A stretch of 64,000 bases of DNA from Azotimanducus sp963663145 (GTDB lineage: Bacteria > Pseudomonadota > Gammaproteobacteria > Pseudomonadales > Azotimanducaceae): assembly GCA_963663145.1 (NCBI GenBank), contig OY760134.1:2418001-2482000 (forward strand), in the 5' to 3' direction. Positions 27,381 to 36,704 of the stretch are shown piece after piece. Every line of letters starts with the position of its first letter. Position 1 is the first letter of the stretch. Below the pieces are notes generated by a model. It was given only the letters and a program-made list of their open reading frames with translations, made no database searches and was not told the DNA's origin. The position numbers and the translations under genes are program-made.

Positions 27381-28140
27381 AGGCATCCGGCCGAAACATG
27401 GCGTCGTGCGCACCGTCCACGAACAGCACCGCTCCGGCGACGTATGCGGCCTTGTCCGATAACAAGAAAAGCGCCGCGTTGGCCTGATCTTCCGGCTTGC
27501 CGCCCCTGCCTATGGGAATACTCTTCTTAAACGCCTCCATGGCCGGCCCGATTTGTGGATCTTTTCTGCCGGCGGCGGTCATGGCTGTTTCGGTATAGCC
27601 CGGCGCCAGTGCATTTAAGCGTACGCCGACACCCGCCGCAGCGAGGCTTCTTCGCCGCATCCAACGACCCAAGGCCAGTTTTCCGCCAGCGTACAGCTCA
27701 AACCCGGGCATGGTCTCAGCGAGGCCCAGCGCCTTGTCGCGTTTCCCTTCGAGCAACGCCTGCACATAGCCTTCAGAGTGAGGGGTCATGGTTGCCGAAT
27801 TCGAACACATGAGTACCGCCGCTCCGCGACGCTTTTCGAGTGCTGGCATTAAGCCTTCCACCATGTCGACGACGGCAAAATAGTTCACCAGCGGAATCAA
27901 CGCCTTATTGGGGTTCTCCGCGCCGGCGCCCGCGCAGGGCACCAACCCGTCTAGGCCCTCCGCGGCGCGACCGAGAATCTCCTCGAGGACCGACTCGACT
28001 TGATCGCTACGGGAAAGATCGGCACAAATGTCGCTTTCCTTGAGATCCACGCCAATTACTTGCTGCCCACCGGATTCAAGTGCTAACTTGATTGCCCTGC
28101 CGATGCCGCTTGCGGCGCCCGTGACCACGTAGGTTCCCAT
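27376..28140 (-). CDS. SDR-family oxidoreductase (3-alpha-hydroxysteroid dehydrogenase-like)
   Basis: A 254-residue short-chain dehydrogenase: TGAASGIG dinucleotide loop, CAGAG, catalytic Ser in CSNSA, and Tyr-x3-Lys in YAGGKLALGRW, ending SDKAAYVAGAVLFVDGG-like. The overall arrangement (early NAD loop MGTYVVTG, long substrate loop before Tyr) resembles bacterial 3-alpha-hydroxysteroid dehydrogenase. It is the last gene of the seven-gene operon, its ATG overlapping the LLM stop as TAATG. A role in oxidising a hydroxyl of a lipophilic substrate is inferred. Confidence 0.8.
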   Translation of the reverse strand: MGTYVVTGAASGIGRAIKLALESGGQQVIGVDLKESDICADLSRSDQVESVLEEILGRAAEGLDGLVPCAGAGAENPNKALIPLVNYFAVVDMVEGLMPALEKRRGAAVLMCSNSATMTPHSEGYVQALLEGKRDKALGLAETMPGFELYAGGKLALGRWMRRRSLAAAGVGVRLNALAPGYTETAMTAAGRKDPQIGPAMEAFKKSIPIGRGGKPEDQANAALFLLSDKAAYVAGAVLFVDGAHDAMFRPDAF

Positions 28141-28997
28141 TAGAGGTCCGGAATAACCTTGGCGTACTTGTCAATCATCGGCATGACCGCCTCGGGTGAA
28201 TCCCAAAGGTCCATTGCCACGCCGATGGTGGCGCGCTCAACGCCAAGATCTCGGTAATACTTCAATTTGTCGAGATTCTCGGTATCCATAATCTGAATAT
28301 TGATCTCGACGCTTTCTGGGTTGCGACCAGCCCTTGTCACCTCTTCACGAAAACCGGCGATGGACTCGGCGACATCGCCCATACCCACATCCACCGGATA
28401 CCATCCATCCGCCCAAGCTGCGGCGTGTTTTCTGCCAAGCGGGCCCATGGCGCCCATGAAGATCTTCGGCCCGCCGGATTGCAGAGGCTTGGGGTCGCAC
28501 CAGACGGCATCGAATCGCACATAGTCGCCTTGATAGGCCGGCGCGTCCTCGCTCCAGAGCGCGCGTGTCGCGGCGACGGTCTCCCTAAGCACCGCATAGC
28601 GTTTGTTGAAAGGATAAGGACTGATGTTTTCGAACTCCTCCTGATTCCACCCCACTCCCGTGCCCACCAACACACGGCCTCGGGAAAGACGGTCGAGCGT
28701 TGCAATGGTCTTTGCCTGAGAAAACAGGTCGCGTTCCATCAGCAGGGCGATTCCGATGCCGAGACGCAGACGCTTGGTGGCGTTCGCGGCAGTCATCAAC
28801 GATAAGTATGGATCCATCATGCGCCTGTAGGGAGCCGGCAGGTCTCCACCGGGTGGATAGGGGGTCTTTCTCGAACAGGGGATATGGCTGTGTTCCCCGT
28901 ACCAGAGGGATTCGAATCCCCGTTCCTCAAGCGCTCTCGCCAGCGTCGCGGGATGCGGGTCGCTCGGCGTATTCATGGAACTGAAGGCAAGGTGCAT
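28140..28997 (-). CDS. LLM-class (luciferase-like, F420- or flavin-dependent) oxidoreductase
   Basis: A 285-residue TIM-barrel luciferase-like enzyme: FESLWYGEHSHIP near the start, RLRLGIGIALL, DRLSRGRVLVGTGVGWNQEEF and GPKIFMGAMGP. Such proteins in catabolic operons are often called F420-dependent, but flavin monooxygenases share the fold; the cofactor cannot be told apart here. Start at 28997 is chosen because it overlaps the upstream Rieske stop as TGATG and the preceding residues are not family sequence. Confidence 0.8.
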   Translation of the reverse strand: MHLAFSSMNTPSDPHPATLARALEERGFESLWYGEHSHIPCSRKTPYPPGGDLPAPYRRMMDPYLSLMTAANATKRLRLGIGIALLMERDLFSQAKTIATLDRLSRGRVLVGTGVGWNQEEFENISPYPFNKRYAVLRETVAATRALWSEDAPAYQGDYVRFDAVWCDPKPLQSGGPKIFMGAMGPLGRKHAAAWADGWYPVDVGMGDVAESIAGFREEVTRAGRNPESVEINIQIMDTENLDKLKYYRDLGVERATIGVAMDLWDSPEAVMPMIDKYAKVIPDL

Positions 28998-30079
28998 CAA
29001 TAGCGACCGCGGGCGATGACTTCCTCCGGGGCGGGTTTTAGCCATGAGGTGTAGTAGGTGCCGTTCAGCTTAGATTGGCGATCCGCAATTTCCTCTCGCG
29101 GGTTATAGAACTGCCGATACCACTCGCGCACCTTGCTGAACGGACCATCGCTCTTGATTTGCATGATTTTCAATATGGGTGCCTTTGACTCCCAGACTTC
29201 GAAGTCCTGCAAGAAGGCGAGGCGACTCGATTCTTGGAACTCGCGCGCCTGCGCCACATCTTCCTCGGTCGCGCTAGGGTGCTCGCTCTTCACCTGCAGA
29301 CCATGCCAGACCTTGATGCGGCCATCTTCAACAGGGGTGTGCGCGATTAACATCAAGGCATCGTAAAAGCCTGTCAGCCTCGATAGCAGAATGCCGGGGC
29401 CGGTGTAGAAGGTATCGGTTTCCAGAAGTGTGTTGTCGGCGGCCAGGGTCTTATGTCCACCACCCTGTCGCTGGATGACGACATGATCGCGAATCTCGTT
29501 CTCGAAATACTCCAAGGTTGAGCCGTGAATGGGACCAAGGTGCGGTGAGTCGGCCATGTTGTCCAGCACCTCTTGCGGGTGCGAATCGATCTCGCCCATG
29601 TGGTCAATGGTCCATTGCACCCAAGCGGGATCGTCCCATTCAGGCATGGCGGGAAGGTCGTAGTCAGGTTCCCCGCCTTCCGGGTCATACCACATCCACA
29701 CACAGCCATAGCGCTCTTCGATGGGCCACGCCCGCAGGCAAGCTCTGGCCGGAATGGGCCCATCGTGATAAGGAATATCGTCGCACTTGCCATCCGGGCC
29801 ATAGCGCCATCCGTGATAGGGGCATCTCACCGAATCCCCTTCAACCTGGCCATCAAGCACCACATACGAAGTTGTGTTGCGCGCGATGTTGGTGCCCATG
29901 TGCGGGCAGATGGCATCCAAGAGCACCAGTCGACCGCTCTTGCCGCGATACAGCGCAAACTCGTTCCCGAAAAAGCGAATCGGCAGTACCTGGTCGGTCA
30001 CCTCTTCCAGATCAGCGACCATGAACCAGCCACGCGGAAAGGTGAAGGGCCCGATATCATAGTCTGCGGTGGTCGCCAT
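28997..30079 (-). CDS. Rieske [2Fe-2S] ring-hydroxylating oxygenase, first copy
   Basis: A 360-residue oxygenase alpha-type subunit. Rieske ligands are Cys58-x-His60 (ICPHMG) and Cys86-x2-His89 (RCPYHGW); the mononuclear iron site is in DNMADSPHLGPIHG with His180 and His185. It resembles the KshA-like group that hydroxylates steroids and other lipophilic rings, but lacks an obvious ferredoxin/reductase partner in the window. A second, different Rieske protein is encoded two genes upstream, so the operon has two oxygenases. Confidence 0.87.
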   Translation of the reverse strand: MATTADYDIGPFTFPRGWFMVADLEEVTDQVLPIRFFGNEFALYRGKSGRLVLLDAICPHMGTNIARNTTSYVVLDGQVEGDSVRCPYHGWRYGPDGKCDDIPYHDGPIPARACLRAWPIEERYGCVWMWYDPEGGEPDYDLPAMPEWDDPAWVQWTIDHMGEIDSHPQEVLDNMADSPHLGPIHGSTLEYFENEIRDHVVIQRQGGGHKTLAADNTLLETDTFYTGPGILLSRLTGFYDALMLIAHTPVEDGRIKVWHGLQVKSEHPSATEEDVAQAREFQESSRLAFLQDFEVWESKAPILKIMQIKSDGPFSKVREWYRQFYNPREEIADRQSKLNGTYYTSWLKPAPEEVIARGRY

Positions 30080-30170
30080 ATACGAAATCTCCCTGCAGGT
30101 AGTCGCCGCTTAAGTGTACCTTGCTTGGCGGGCGCAGAGCGCAACGAGCCCGCCTTCAATGGACGCAAAG

Positions 30171-31382
30171 TCAGGCTTCGAACCTGCTTTTCTCCGGTCC
30201 GACTTCGGCAGCGACTTTGTCGAGGGCGGCGGCATCCATGTCGTAGAATTTGATGGCGTTGCGCCCAAGCATGTCGGCGATATCATCGTCGGGTAGACCC
30301 GTGAAGGTTTCGAGCATCTGTTCCGCCGTGAAGGGCCAAGAGCCTTCCGGATGCGGGTAGTCGCTGCCCCACATCATCTGTGGCATGCCAATGTCATGAC
30401 GCATATCGGCATCGCTTCTCGGCATGCACGAGGCGCCGATCGCACAGTTTCTCCGAAAATACTCTACCGGCGACATGGATAGGTGACTACGAAAGTCCCC
30501 CATCTTGGCGCTGAACTGTTGGTCGTGGTACATATGGTCGAGCATGCGGAACATGGGAGGTACGAGCCAACCCTGACCCGTCTCGGTGATGCTGCATTTG
30601 AGTTTTGGAAAGCGCTCGAACACGCCGCCCCAGAGCATGGCGATGACCGGACGATAGGTGCGGAAAAACACCTCTGAGACGTACACACCCACGGCCCCCG
30701 GGTATTGGGAGACATCGCTCATGGGAAAGCCTTCGCCGAAGATATCGTCCATGGCGCCCGCTCCGGAGTGGAAGCAAATCACCACCCCCAGATCTTCGCA
30801 AGCTTCCCAAAACGGGTCGTAGCGCAGATTGTGGTAGGCCTCGAACTGCCCCGTGAAGAGCGGAAGCAGTAGTCCGCCAACGCCGTTTTCCGCCGCCCAC
30901 CGCGCTTCTCTTACAGCCTCTTCCACATCCCAGAGCAAGGGGCATACACCGACGCCGAAGTGGCGTGCCGGGTTTCTCGCGCAGAATTCGGAAAGCCATC
31001 GATTGTGCGCCCGCGCACCCGCCCATTGCAGTTCGGGAATAATATTTTTGGTCGGCAGGGAGAGACCGGCACCGAAGGGCGGCGAGTTCTGCTCGGTAAT
31101 GCCATCAACAAAGATGATCTCGCCGGCGATGCCGTCTCCATTCAAGACTTCAAGACGCTGATCATAGTCCCAAGCACCTGAAAGGTGGTTTTCATTGCCG
31201 TCGCGCCATTGGTCGTTGATTTCTTTGATGAGAAATATCTCTTCTGCCTTGTCGGTCATCTGCTTTTGAATCGGCAAGGCCATGTCAAAGGCCTCACGAT
31301 ACTGGGGATCAAGGTATTCCCGATATTGGTCCGGCAGCAAACCCGCATGACAATCGGAAGATATTACCGTGTAGCGGTCCAT
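30171..31382 (-). CDS. Amidohydrolase-2 family metal hydrolase/decarboxylase
   Basis: A 403-residue TIM-barrel amidohydrolase: ISSDCHAG (metal-binding DxH on strand 1), CFHSGAG with metal His, and the late WGSDYPHPEGSWP with the conserved Asp. Members hydrolyse or decarboxylate ring-cleavage products (for example the ACMS decarboxylase relatives) and are common in steroid and aromatic catabolic clusters. Encoded between the two Rieske oxygenases, it probably acts on a ring-opened or carboxylated intermediate. Exact reaction unknown. Confidence 0.82.
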   Translation of the reverse strand: MDRYTVISSDCHAGLLPDQYREYLDPQYREAFDMALPIQKQMTDKAEEIFLIKEINDQWRDGNENHLSGAWDYDQRLEVLNGDGIAGEIIFVDGITEQNSPPFGAGLSLPTKNIIPELQWAGARAHNRWLSEFCARNPARHFGVGVCPLLWDVEEAVREARWAAENGVGGLLLPLFTGQFEAYHNLRYDPFWEACEDLGVVICFHSGAGAMDDIFGEGFPMSDVSQYPGAVGVYVSEVFFRTYRPVIAMLWGGVFERFPKLKCSITETGQGWLVPPMFRMLDHMYHDQQFSAKMGDFRSHLSMSPVEYFRRNCAIGASCMPRSDADMRHDIGMPQMMWGSDYPHPEGSWPFTAEQMLETFTGLPDDDIADMLGRNAIKFYDMDAAALDKVAAEVGPEKSRFEA

Positions 31383-31406
31383 GATTTATCTCCTTGACTT
31401 TGAGTC

Positions 31407-32405
31407 TTAACTCGCCAATCGTAACTGCACTTCTTCGTTGCCGTCATCATAGAATTGCGAGAACCACTTGCGATATTTGGCGATGGGGCCATCGCCATCG
31501 CAAAGTATGGGATCGTTCCTGTAAAGCTTGTGCTCCCAAATCACCATATCGTGCCCCACCTGTCGCACGACCTCTGCGATCAAGCCATTGGTCAATACAT
31601 CGAATTGCTCGGAAATATCTTTCGGCTTGGTGAAGGCAAACCTCAGCTTCATGCGCGTGGCACTGATCGGCGCCATGGTGCCCATCATCACCGTCTTGAA
31701 CGCCCGGTCGAAGGTCTGTGAGCTCATGCCCGGCCCGCAATTGCGGCTGATCAAGTAGGAATCCTCCATGCCCGACATGTCGATGTTGCCTTGATCATCG
31801 ATCTTCGGCACTTGGGTGACCATTTCCGTGACGCGGCGGTGCCCATCAAGTTCGATTTTCGCCTTGGGCATGTGAATCGATCCGTGCACATACACGAAGT
31901 GGGCGATGTCAACGGCATTCTCGCCCATCTCTTGGATGTGCGCATTGATCTCCCACTCGTAGGTCTCTAGCGCTGTCCATTCAGGATCATAGAATTCGGG
32001 CACATCTTCTATGTCGAAGGTTGGCGCAATGCGGCGCGGGTGGTACCAAGCCCAGATCATCTGGTTGCGTTCCTGCACCGGGTAGCTGTGCACACAAGCG
32101 CCCTGTCGCGCGCGCGGCGGAATCGACTTGGCATAGGGCACATGCTTGACGACCCCATCACCGTCCAATTCCCACGCGTGGAACGGGCAGGCCACATGCT
32201 CGCCCACCACCTTGCCGCCGTGCCCAAGGTGTGCGCCCAGATGGGGGCAAAATGCCTCTATCAACTTGGCCGCGCCGCTTTCGGTGCGAAACAGCACCTG
32301 ATGTTCATCAAACAGGAAGTTGGATTTCACTTCGCCCACTTCAAGCTCATTGCTGTAGGCGACGGGAAACCATCCGAAGGGAATGGGTAGATCAAGTCCT
32401 AACAT
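31407..32405 (-). CDS. Rieske [2Fe-2S] oxygenase, second copy (KshA-like)
   Basis: A 332-residue Rieske oxygenase from Met at 32405 (MLGLDLPIPFGWFPVAYSNE). Ligands are Cys53-x-His55 (FCPHLGAHLGHGG) and Cys73-x2-His76 (CPFHAWELDGDG); the catalytic iron site is GENAVDIAHFVYVHG with His169 and His174. The FCPHLGAHLGHGG plus ENAVDxAHF pattern is that of 3-ketosteroid 9-alpha-hydroxylase-like oxygenases. The start follows the upstream SDR stop by 14 bp; residues further upstream are not family sequence. Substrate not proven. Confidence 0.87.
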   Translation of the reverse strand: MLGLDLPIPFGWFPVAYSNELEVGEVKSNFLFDEHQVLFRTESGAAKLIEAFCPHLGAHLGHGGKVVGEHVACPFHAWELDGDGVVKHVPYAKSIPPRARQGACVHSYPVQERNQMIWAWYHPRRIAPTFDIEDVPEFYDPEWTALETYEWEINAHIQEMGENAVDIAHFVYVHGSIHMPKAKIELDGHRRVTEMVTQVPKIDDQGNIDMSGMEDSYLISRNCGPGMSSQTFDRAFKTVMMGTMAPISATRMKLRFAFTKPKDISEQFDVLTNGLIAEVVRQVGHDMVIWEHKLYRNDPILCDGDGPIAKYRKWFSQFYDDGNEEVQLRLAS

Positions 32406-32419
32406 GGTCGTCTCTCCTG

Positions 32420-33298
32420 CTAACCGAGTGAAGGGATGGGAAGATCGCTTCGCTCTAGAATCGAGTCGAAGCGTGCCTTGATTTTGTCCTTGGTATCCGA
32501 GTTGAGCGGTGCGATCCAATACTGTCCAGCACGCACGCCCTCGATGGCGGTCTCTGCCACTTCGTCGGGGTGCGTCATCACCAGTTCTTGCCCAAAGAAC
32601 TCCATGACCTTGCGCAAGTCTTCCGCCGAGTGAATGCCGGTATCCGGAGATCCTTCCGGCTTGGTAAATGCTTCCGGACGCACCCGATCGGAATCAAATA
32701 TGCCCGTATCCACAATGTGCGGGCCGGGAAGCAGCAGATGCACCTTCACTGGATTCTCCTGCCTGACATTTTGAATGTGGAGCGCTTCGGTGACCACGGC
32801 CACGGCGGCCTTCGAGGCCGAATAAATGGGTTGATCGGGATACACGATAAAGGCGCCGTTGCCAGAGCTGGTGGCGACGAAGTGGGCTTCCTCGCCTTGG
32901 GCGGTGAGGCGCGGCATGAAGGCGTTGATGCAGTGAACCACACCCCAAAGATTGACACCAAAGGTCCACTGCCAATCGTGCCGCGAGTAGTCCCATATGT
33001 TTCCCGCCTCGCCTGCCGATATGCCGGCATTGGCAAACACCAAGTGCGCGCCACCGAGTTCGTCGAACGCCGTGCTCGCCAGCTTCGCAACACTGTCCTG
33101 ATTGCCAACGTCGCAATACTGGATGCGAGCCTCGATACTCTGCCCGATGAGTTCGGCTTGGGTCTTCTTGAGACCTTCCTCATCAACATCCGAAATGAGA
33201 ATGCGTGCGCCTTCGCGCCCCAAGGAGAAGGCTAATGACCGACCGACACCGCTGGCACCACCCGTGATGACCGCAAGCTTGCCGGTGAAATCCCGCAT
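32420..33298 (-). CDS. SDR-family oxidoreductase
   Basis: A 292-residue short-chain dehydrogenase: TGGASGVGRSLAFSLG, DVD at the end of strand 2 (NAD preference), NAGI, catalytic Ser in TSSGNG and Tyr-x3-Lys in IYSASKAAV. It starts three bases after the decarboxylase-like gene ends, second gene of the operon. Likely oxidises an alcohol on the same substrate as the oxygenases; specific role unknown. Confidence 0.85.
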   Translation of the reverse strand: MRDFTGKLAVITGGASGVGRSLAFSLGREGARILISDVDEEGLKKTQAELIGQSIEARIQYCDVGNQDSVAKLASTAFDELGGAHLVFANAGISAGEAGNIWDYSRHDWQWTFGVNLWGVVHCINAFMPRLTAQGEEAHFVATSSGNGAFIVYPDQPIYSASKAAVAVVTEALHIQNVRQENPVKVHLLLPGPHIVDTGIFDSDRVRPEAFTKPEGSPDTGIHSAEDLRKVMEFFGQELVMTHPDEVAETAIEGVRAGQYWIAPLNSDTKDKIKARFDSILERSDLPIPSLG

Positions 33299-33301
33299 GG
33301 T

Positions 33302-34051
33302 TCAGGCCTCCATCGGAAATCGAGTGCCATTGACGGTATTGGCAAAGGGCCAAAACCCTTCCGGATCCAGCTCACCCGCAATGGTGATTTCACGATCAAG
33401 GAATTCGGGTGTCCAGAGGTAGGCATCAAGCTGCTCACGCATCGGCAGCCGCTGGGCCAAGGGGTCAAGCGGGGATTCGCGCAGAATGACATGGCCCGAG
33501 AGGCTTTGCCGATAGGCGGTACGGTACTTGGCGCGCACGCGCACGACGTGCGGAGGATAATCATAGGCATTCGGCATCATGGTCACGCTGCGCGCAACCT
33601 TGATCCACCACTCGTTGACTTCAAATTCTTCGCCTGCGGGATCGGTGCCGGTCACATCGCCGCTGAATTCGGCAAAGGTATGTCCGGCGTGGGTGATCGA
33701 GGCTTCCACATGATCCATCATGCGAAAGTAGCGAATATCGGCCAGATACTTGGGCTGTCCCCAGTGCTCTCGGCTGACATAGACGGCGGTTTCCTGATCA
33801 ATGGCGTAGCCCAAGGCATATTCTCCTTGAATGCCGTCGTAGTCGGCGGCCGCCGTCATCACCAACCCATATTCGGGTTCGTTCATCACCGGGTAGCTAT
33901 AGAAGGTGAGAAAGACCTTTGGATCGGCGCCCGGGGCGATGCCGGGCGGCAGCAATTTTGCAATCGCCTCCGGGTCCGTGCGGTATTCAATCTTCAGCAT
34001 GGGTACGTTCAAGATATCGCCGGGATTGCCTTGCGGAGCTGCGTTGGTCAT
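33302..34051 (-). CDS. Acetoacetate decarboxylase-family protein
   Basis: A 249-residue ADC-fold protein. Visible are LNVPMLKIEYRTDPEAIAKLLP near the start and SREHWGQPKYLADI, where the Lys corresponds to the Schiff-base lysine region of the family. Many ADC-like proteins in catabolic clusters act as hydratases or aldolases instead of decarboxylases. It is the first gene of the operon, with an AGGAAG ribosome binding site before ATG 34051 and a predicted promoter/operator 30-60 bp upstream. Confidence 0.8.
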   Translation of the reverse strand: MTNAAPQGNPGDILNVPMLKIEYRTDPEAIAKLLPPGIAPGADPKVFLTFYSYPVMNEPEYGLVMTAAADYDGIQGEYALGYAIDQETAVYVSREHWGQPKYLADIRYFRMMDHVEASITHAGHTFAEFSGDVTGTDPAGEEFEVNEWWIKVARSVTMMPNAYDYPPHVVRVRAKYRTAYRQSLSGHVILRESPLDPLAQRLPMREQLDAYLWTPEFLDREITIAGELDPEGFWPFANTVNGTRFPMEA

Positions 34052-34079
34052 GGTCTTCCTCTTTGGCTCGATGAGGAAC

Positions 34080-34110
34080 ATACTAGAAATATATGTTCCA
34101 TATGTCTAGT
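34080..34110 (-). promoter_or_regulatory. Predicted promoter with embedded 29-bp palindrome for the catabolic operon
   Basis: On the minus strand TAGACA (34108-34103) and TAGTAT (34085-34080) are separated by exactly 17 bp, a plausible sigma-70 promoter. The palindrome 34082-34110 has arms ACTAGA and ATAT pairing perfectly except one mismatch, around a 7-nt centre (10 of 11 arm pairs). It covers the -35 and spacer, so a dimeric repressor (TetR-type for example) bound here would block RNA polymerase. The start codon of the first gene lies 29 bp downstream of the -10. No regulator gene is adjacent. Confidence 0.6.
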
Positions 34111-34173
34111 GCTTTGAGACAAAATTATTTATATTGTTCTAGCAATTCTCATTTTTTCGACTGGCCTTGATCT

Positions 34174-34208
34174 CCGTAGTCAATATCCGCAGTCAATATC
34201 CGTAGTCA
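34174..34208. repeat. Three short tandem repeats
   Basis: CCGTAGTCAATAT, CCGCAGTCAATAT and a partial third copy CCGTAGTCA follow each other between the catabolic operon and the TonB receptor gene. Their role is unknown. Confidence 0.7.
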
Positions 34209-34304
34209 GGGCCTGCGCACTCGGCGCAAGCCGCGCCAATGCAAACTTTCGCACATTTCCACCGATGAGGTCAGATGCCAAAATGAGCGCTGCCGGTATT
34301 GTTT

Positions 34305-36518
34305 CTACCAACGAATGGTGATGTCCAGTCCATAGGTGCGTGGTAGTCCGTAATAGGCCGGAGTCATATTTGCGAAGGGCGGTCCGAAGTCAATCATGTT
34401 CGCGCGGTACGCCTCGTCTGCGAGATTTTTCACCCAGAGTGCGGCGCTCAGCGACAACTGCTCGTCGAAGTTCACCTCGCTCAGCAGGAGGCGCGCGTCG
34501 GTCACTGCGTAGTCACCGACTTCGGTCGCGGGTGCCAATGCGGAGGGCGCGCACGCCGCATTGGTGTCCGGTACGATTGGGAAGGGATAGAGGTAGTGCC
34601 CCGAGACGCTGTGATAGCCAAGAATGAAGGCCAATTCTCCCCAGCCACCACTGGCCACCAAAGCATCCAAGCTTGCATTGAAGCTGTGCTCAGGAGCATG
34701 GGGAAAGGCGCGATTGCCGGCCACATCGACCCCGCCGCCGCAATCGAGATACTTGTCATACTCCGGGTCGAGATAGCCATAGCCGGCCGCGACCTCGACG
34801 CGGCCTCCCACCTGCAAGGACCCTTCAAGTTCGAATCCTTGAATGACCGCCTCGCCGGCGTTACGCACGGATGATCCGGCAGCGCCCTCGGCCGTGAACA
34901 CGGACAGTTGCATGTCCTTGTGATCATTTCGGAATAGCGCCGCAACGGCGCGAAGCCGATTGTTGAGCCACACTCCCTTGATGCCCGCTTCAATCGAACG
35001 CACGCTTTCGGAGCTGTAAGGGAGAAGGGTTTCCGCGACCGTTTGCGCCTCGCCATTAAAGCCGCCACTTTTGAACCCTTCGGCGTAGCGCAGGTAGGCA
35101 GTAGTGGCGTCGCTGAGCGCATAGGTGATACTCACCGTCGGCGTGACATCATCGAAGCTGGTATCGGCACCCGTGCCAGCCGGAATGCTGCGCGGCAACC
35201 CCGGATTGCCAAGTTCGCGCTCGATTTCCTTGCGCTCATCCGTATATCGCAAGCCGGCGGTGAGCGTGAGCTCATCGCTTACGGCGAAGTCAACCTGTGC
35301 GAAGGCGGCAATGGCCTCGGTGTCGAAGCCGTAACGCGAAATGAATATGGCCGCGAAGGGTCCGAAGGCACCAAAAAACCGTTGCGGATTGTCGGTAAAG
35401 CCTTCGTCACTGAAGTAATAGAGGCCGGCAACATAACTCAAGGCACCGCGCTCGCCGAGGATTTGGAGTTCCTGCGAGAAGGAATCGTAGTCGGAGTGTC
35501 TTTGCGTGTGCGCGACATCCAAAGGTGAACCATCGAGATCGAGTCCGTCGGACCAAGAGAGCTCGCGGGCTGCAGTGATCGACTTGAGGCTCATCGCTTC
35601 GGAGAGATCGAAATCGAGGATCAAGGAGTGGCCGCTCACTTCTGAACGTTCAAATGAGGGACCATCGACAGAGGCTTGATCCTCGCGTTCCGTTGAGACG
35701 AATCCGAACAGCGGCAGACCGAAATCAGAGTCCGCCCGGTGCAGTTGCGAATGGGTGGCGGCTTGGTTGGAATCGCTGTAGTCGAACCGGTAGGACAGGG
35801 TCGTGCGATCATTCACATCCACATCCATCGCGGCGCGAAAGGCGGTGGAGTCCAGATCGCCAAGCGCCCCGACAGAAGCGGGGGGAAAGAAGGCTGCATC
35901 ACTGACATCGACCCAACCATCGCGTTTCTCGCTGCGGCCGGCAAGGCTCAGCCGCACGGTACCCAAGGTCGGCAGGTCAAGCGAGGCGGCGAGCGTGCGG
36001 TGGCCAAGGTTTCCGGTACCGAGACGCGCGTGACCGGAAAATACGCCACTCGGCGCCTTGCTGACAATATTGATCCCTCCAGCCAGCGTGTTGCGACCAT
36101 AGAGCGTGCCTTGGGGTCCGCGCAGGACTTCCACCCTCTCTATCTCGATGACATCAAAAGCCGACCCTTGCGTCTTGCCGATATACACGCCATCGAGATA
36201 CAGGCCGACGGTGGTCTCCCAAGTCAGAGCCGGATTGATGGTCACCCCTCCACGTATCGCGACCTGCGCCGAGGTGGAACCACCCGGGGCGTGCGTGACT
36301 TGAAGGTTGGGCACCATCTTGCCGACCTCTTCTATGTCGGTGATGTCGCGACTCTCGATCACATCGGTTCCGATCGCGGTGATGCTGAACGGAATGTCTT
36401 GGATACTCTGCTCCCGCTTCTGCGCGGTGACGACAATCTCTTCAATCGCCGCCTGGGCGTGGGCTTGGGTCGCGAAGATGACGGCGAGCACAAGCAACGC
36501 CAATGTCGATGTGTTCAT
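34305..36518 (-). CDS. TonB-dependent outer-membrane receptor linked to the catabolic operon
   Basis: A 737-residue receptor: signal peptide (LALLVLAVIFATQAHAQ), TonB-box region EEIVVTAQKREQSIQDIP, plug domain (VGKMVPNLQVTHAPGG ... VYIGKTQGSAFDVIEIERVEVLRGPQGTLYGRN), barrel strands and a C-terminal aromatic-ending strand (YGLDITIRW). It lies just upstream of, and in the same direction as, the seven-gene Rieske operon, so it probably imports that operon's substrate across the outer membrane. Not siderophore-specific by sequence. Confidence 0.9.
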   Translation of the reverse strand: MNTSTLALLVLAVIFATQAHAQAAIEEIVVTAQKREQSIQDIPFSITAIGTDVIESRDITDIEEVGKMVPNLQVTHAPGGSTSAQVAIRGGVTINPALTWETTVGLYLDGVYIGKTQGSAFDVIEIERVEVLRGPQGTLYGRNTLAGGINIVSKAPSGVFSGHARLGTGNLGHRTLAASLDLPTLGTVRLSLAGRSEKRDGWVDVSDAAFFPPASVGALGDLDSTAFRAAMDVDVNDRTTLSYRFDYSDSNQAATHSQLHRADSDFGLPLFGFVSTEREDQASVDGPSFERSEVSGHSLILDFDLSEAMSLKSITAARELSWSDGLDLDGSPLDVAHTQRHSDYDSFSQELQILGERGALSYVAGLYYFSDEGFTDNPQRFFGAFGPFAAIFISRYGFDTEAIAAFAQVDFAVSDELTLTAGLRYTDERKEIERELGNPGLPRSIPAGTGADTSFDDVTPTVSITYALSDATTAYLRYAEGFKSGGFNGEAQTVAETLLPYSSESVRSIEAGIKGVWLNNRLRAVAALFRNDHKDMQLSVFTAEGAAGSSVRNAGEAVIQGFELEGSLQVGGRVEVAAGYGYLDPEYDKYLDCGGGVDVAGNRAFPHAPEHSFNASLDALVASGGWGELAFILGYHSVSGHYLYPFPIVPDTNAACAPSALAPATEVGDYAVTDARLLLSEVNFDEQLSLSAALWVKNLADEAYRANMIDFGPPFANMTPAYYGLPRTYGLDITIRW

Positions 36519-36704
36519 GTCAAGCTCTCCACTGCGCTACTGAAGTGGACAAAGGAATTCCACCGCCACAAAATTTGGGGATTTGTGATTATAGGCACAA
36601 TGGCTCGGATTGTTCCGAGTCTGAGTCGAGCGGCACGGATGTGGACACGGCACGAACAAGCGCGCCCCTGTCGATTAGTTCAGTAGACAACACTACCCGG
36701 GCTT

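Noticed and set aside
35739..36686. 315-codon plus-strand frame opposite the TonB receptor
   Set aside because: It mirrors the receptor's coding sequence and contains no recognisable domain.
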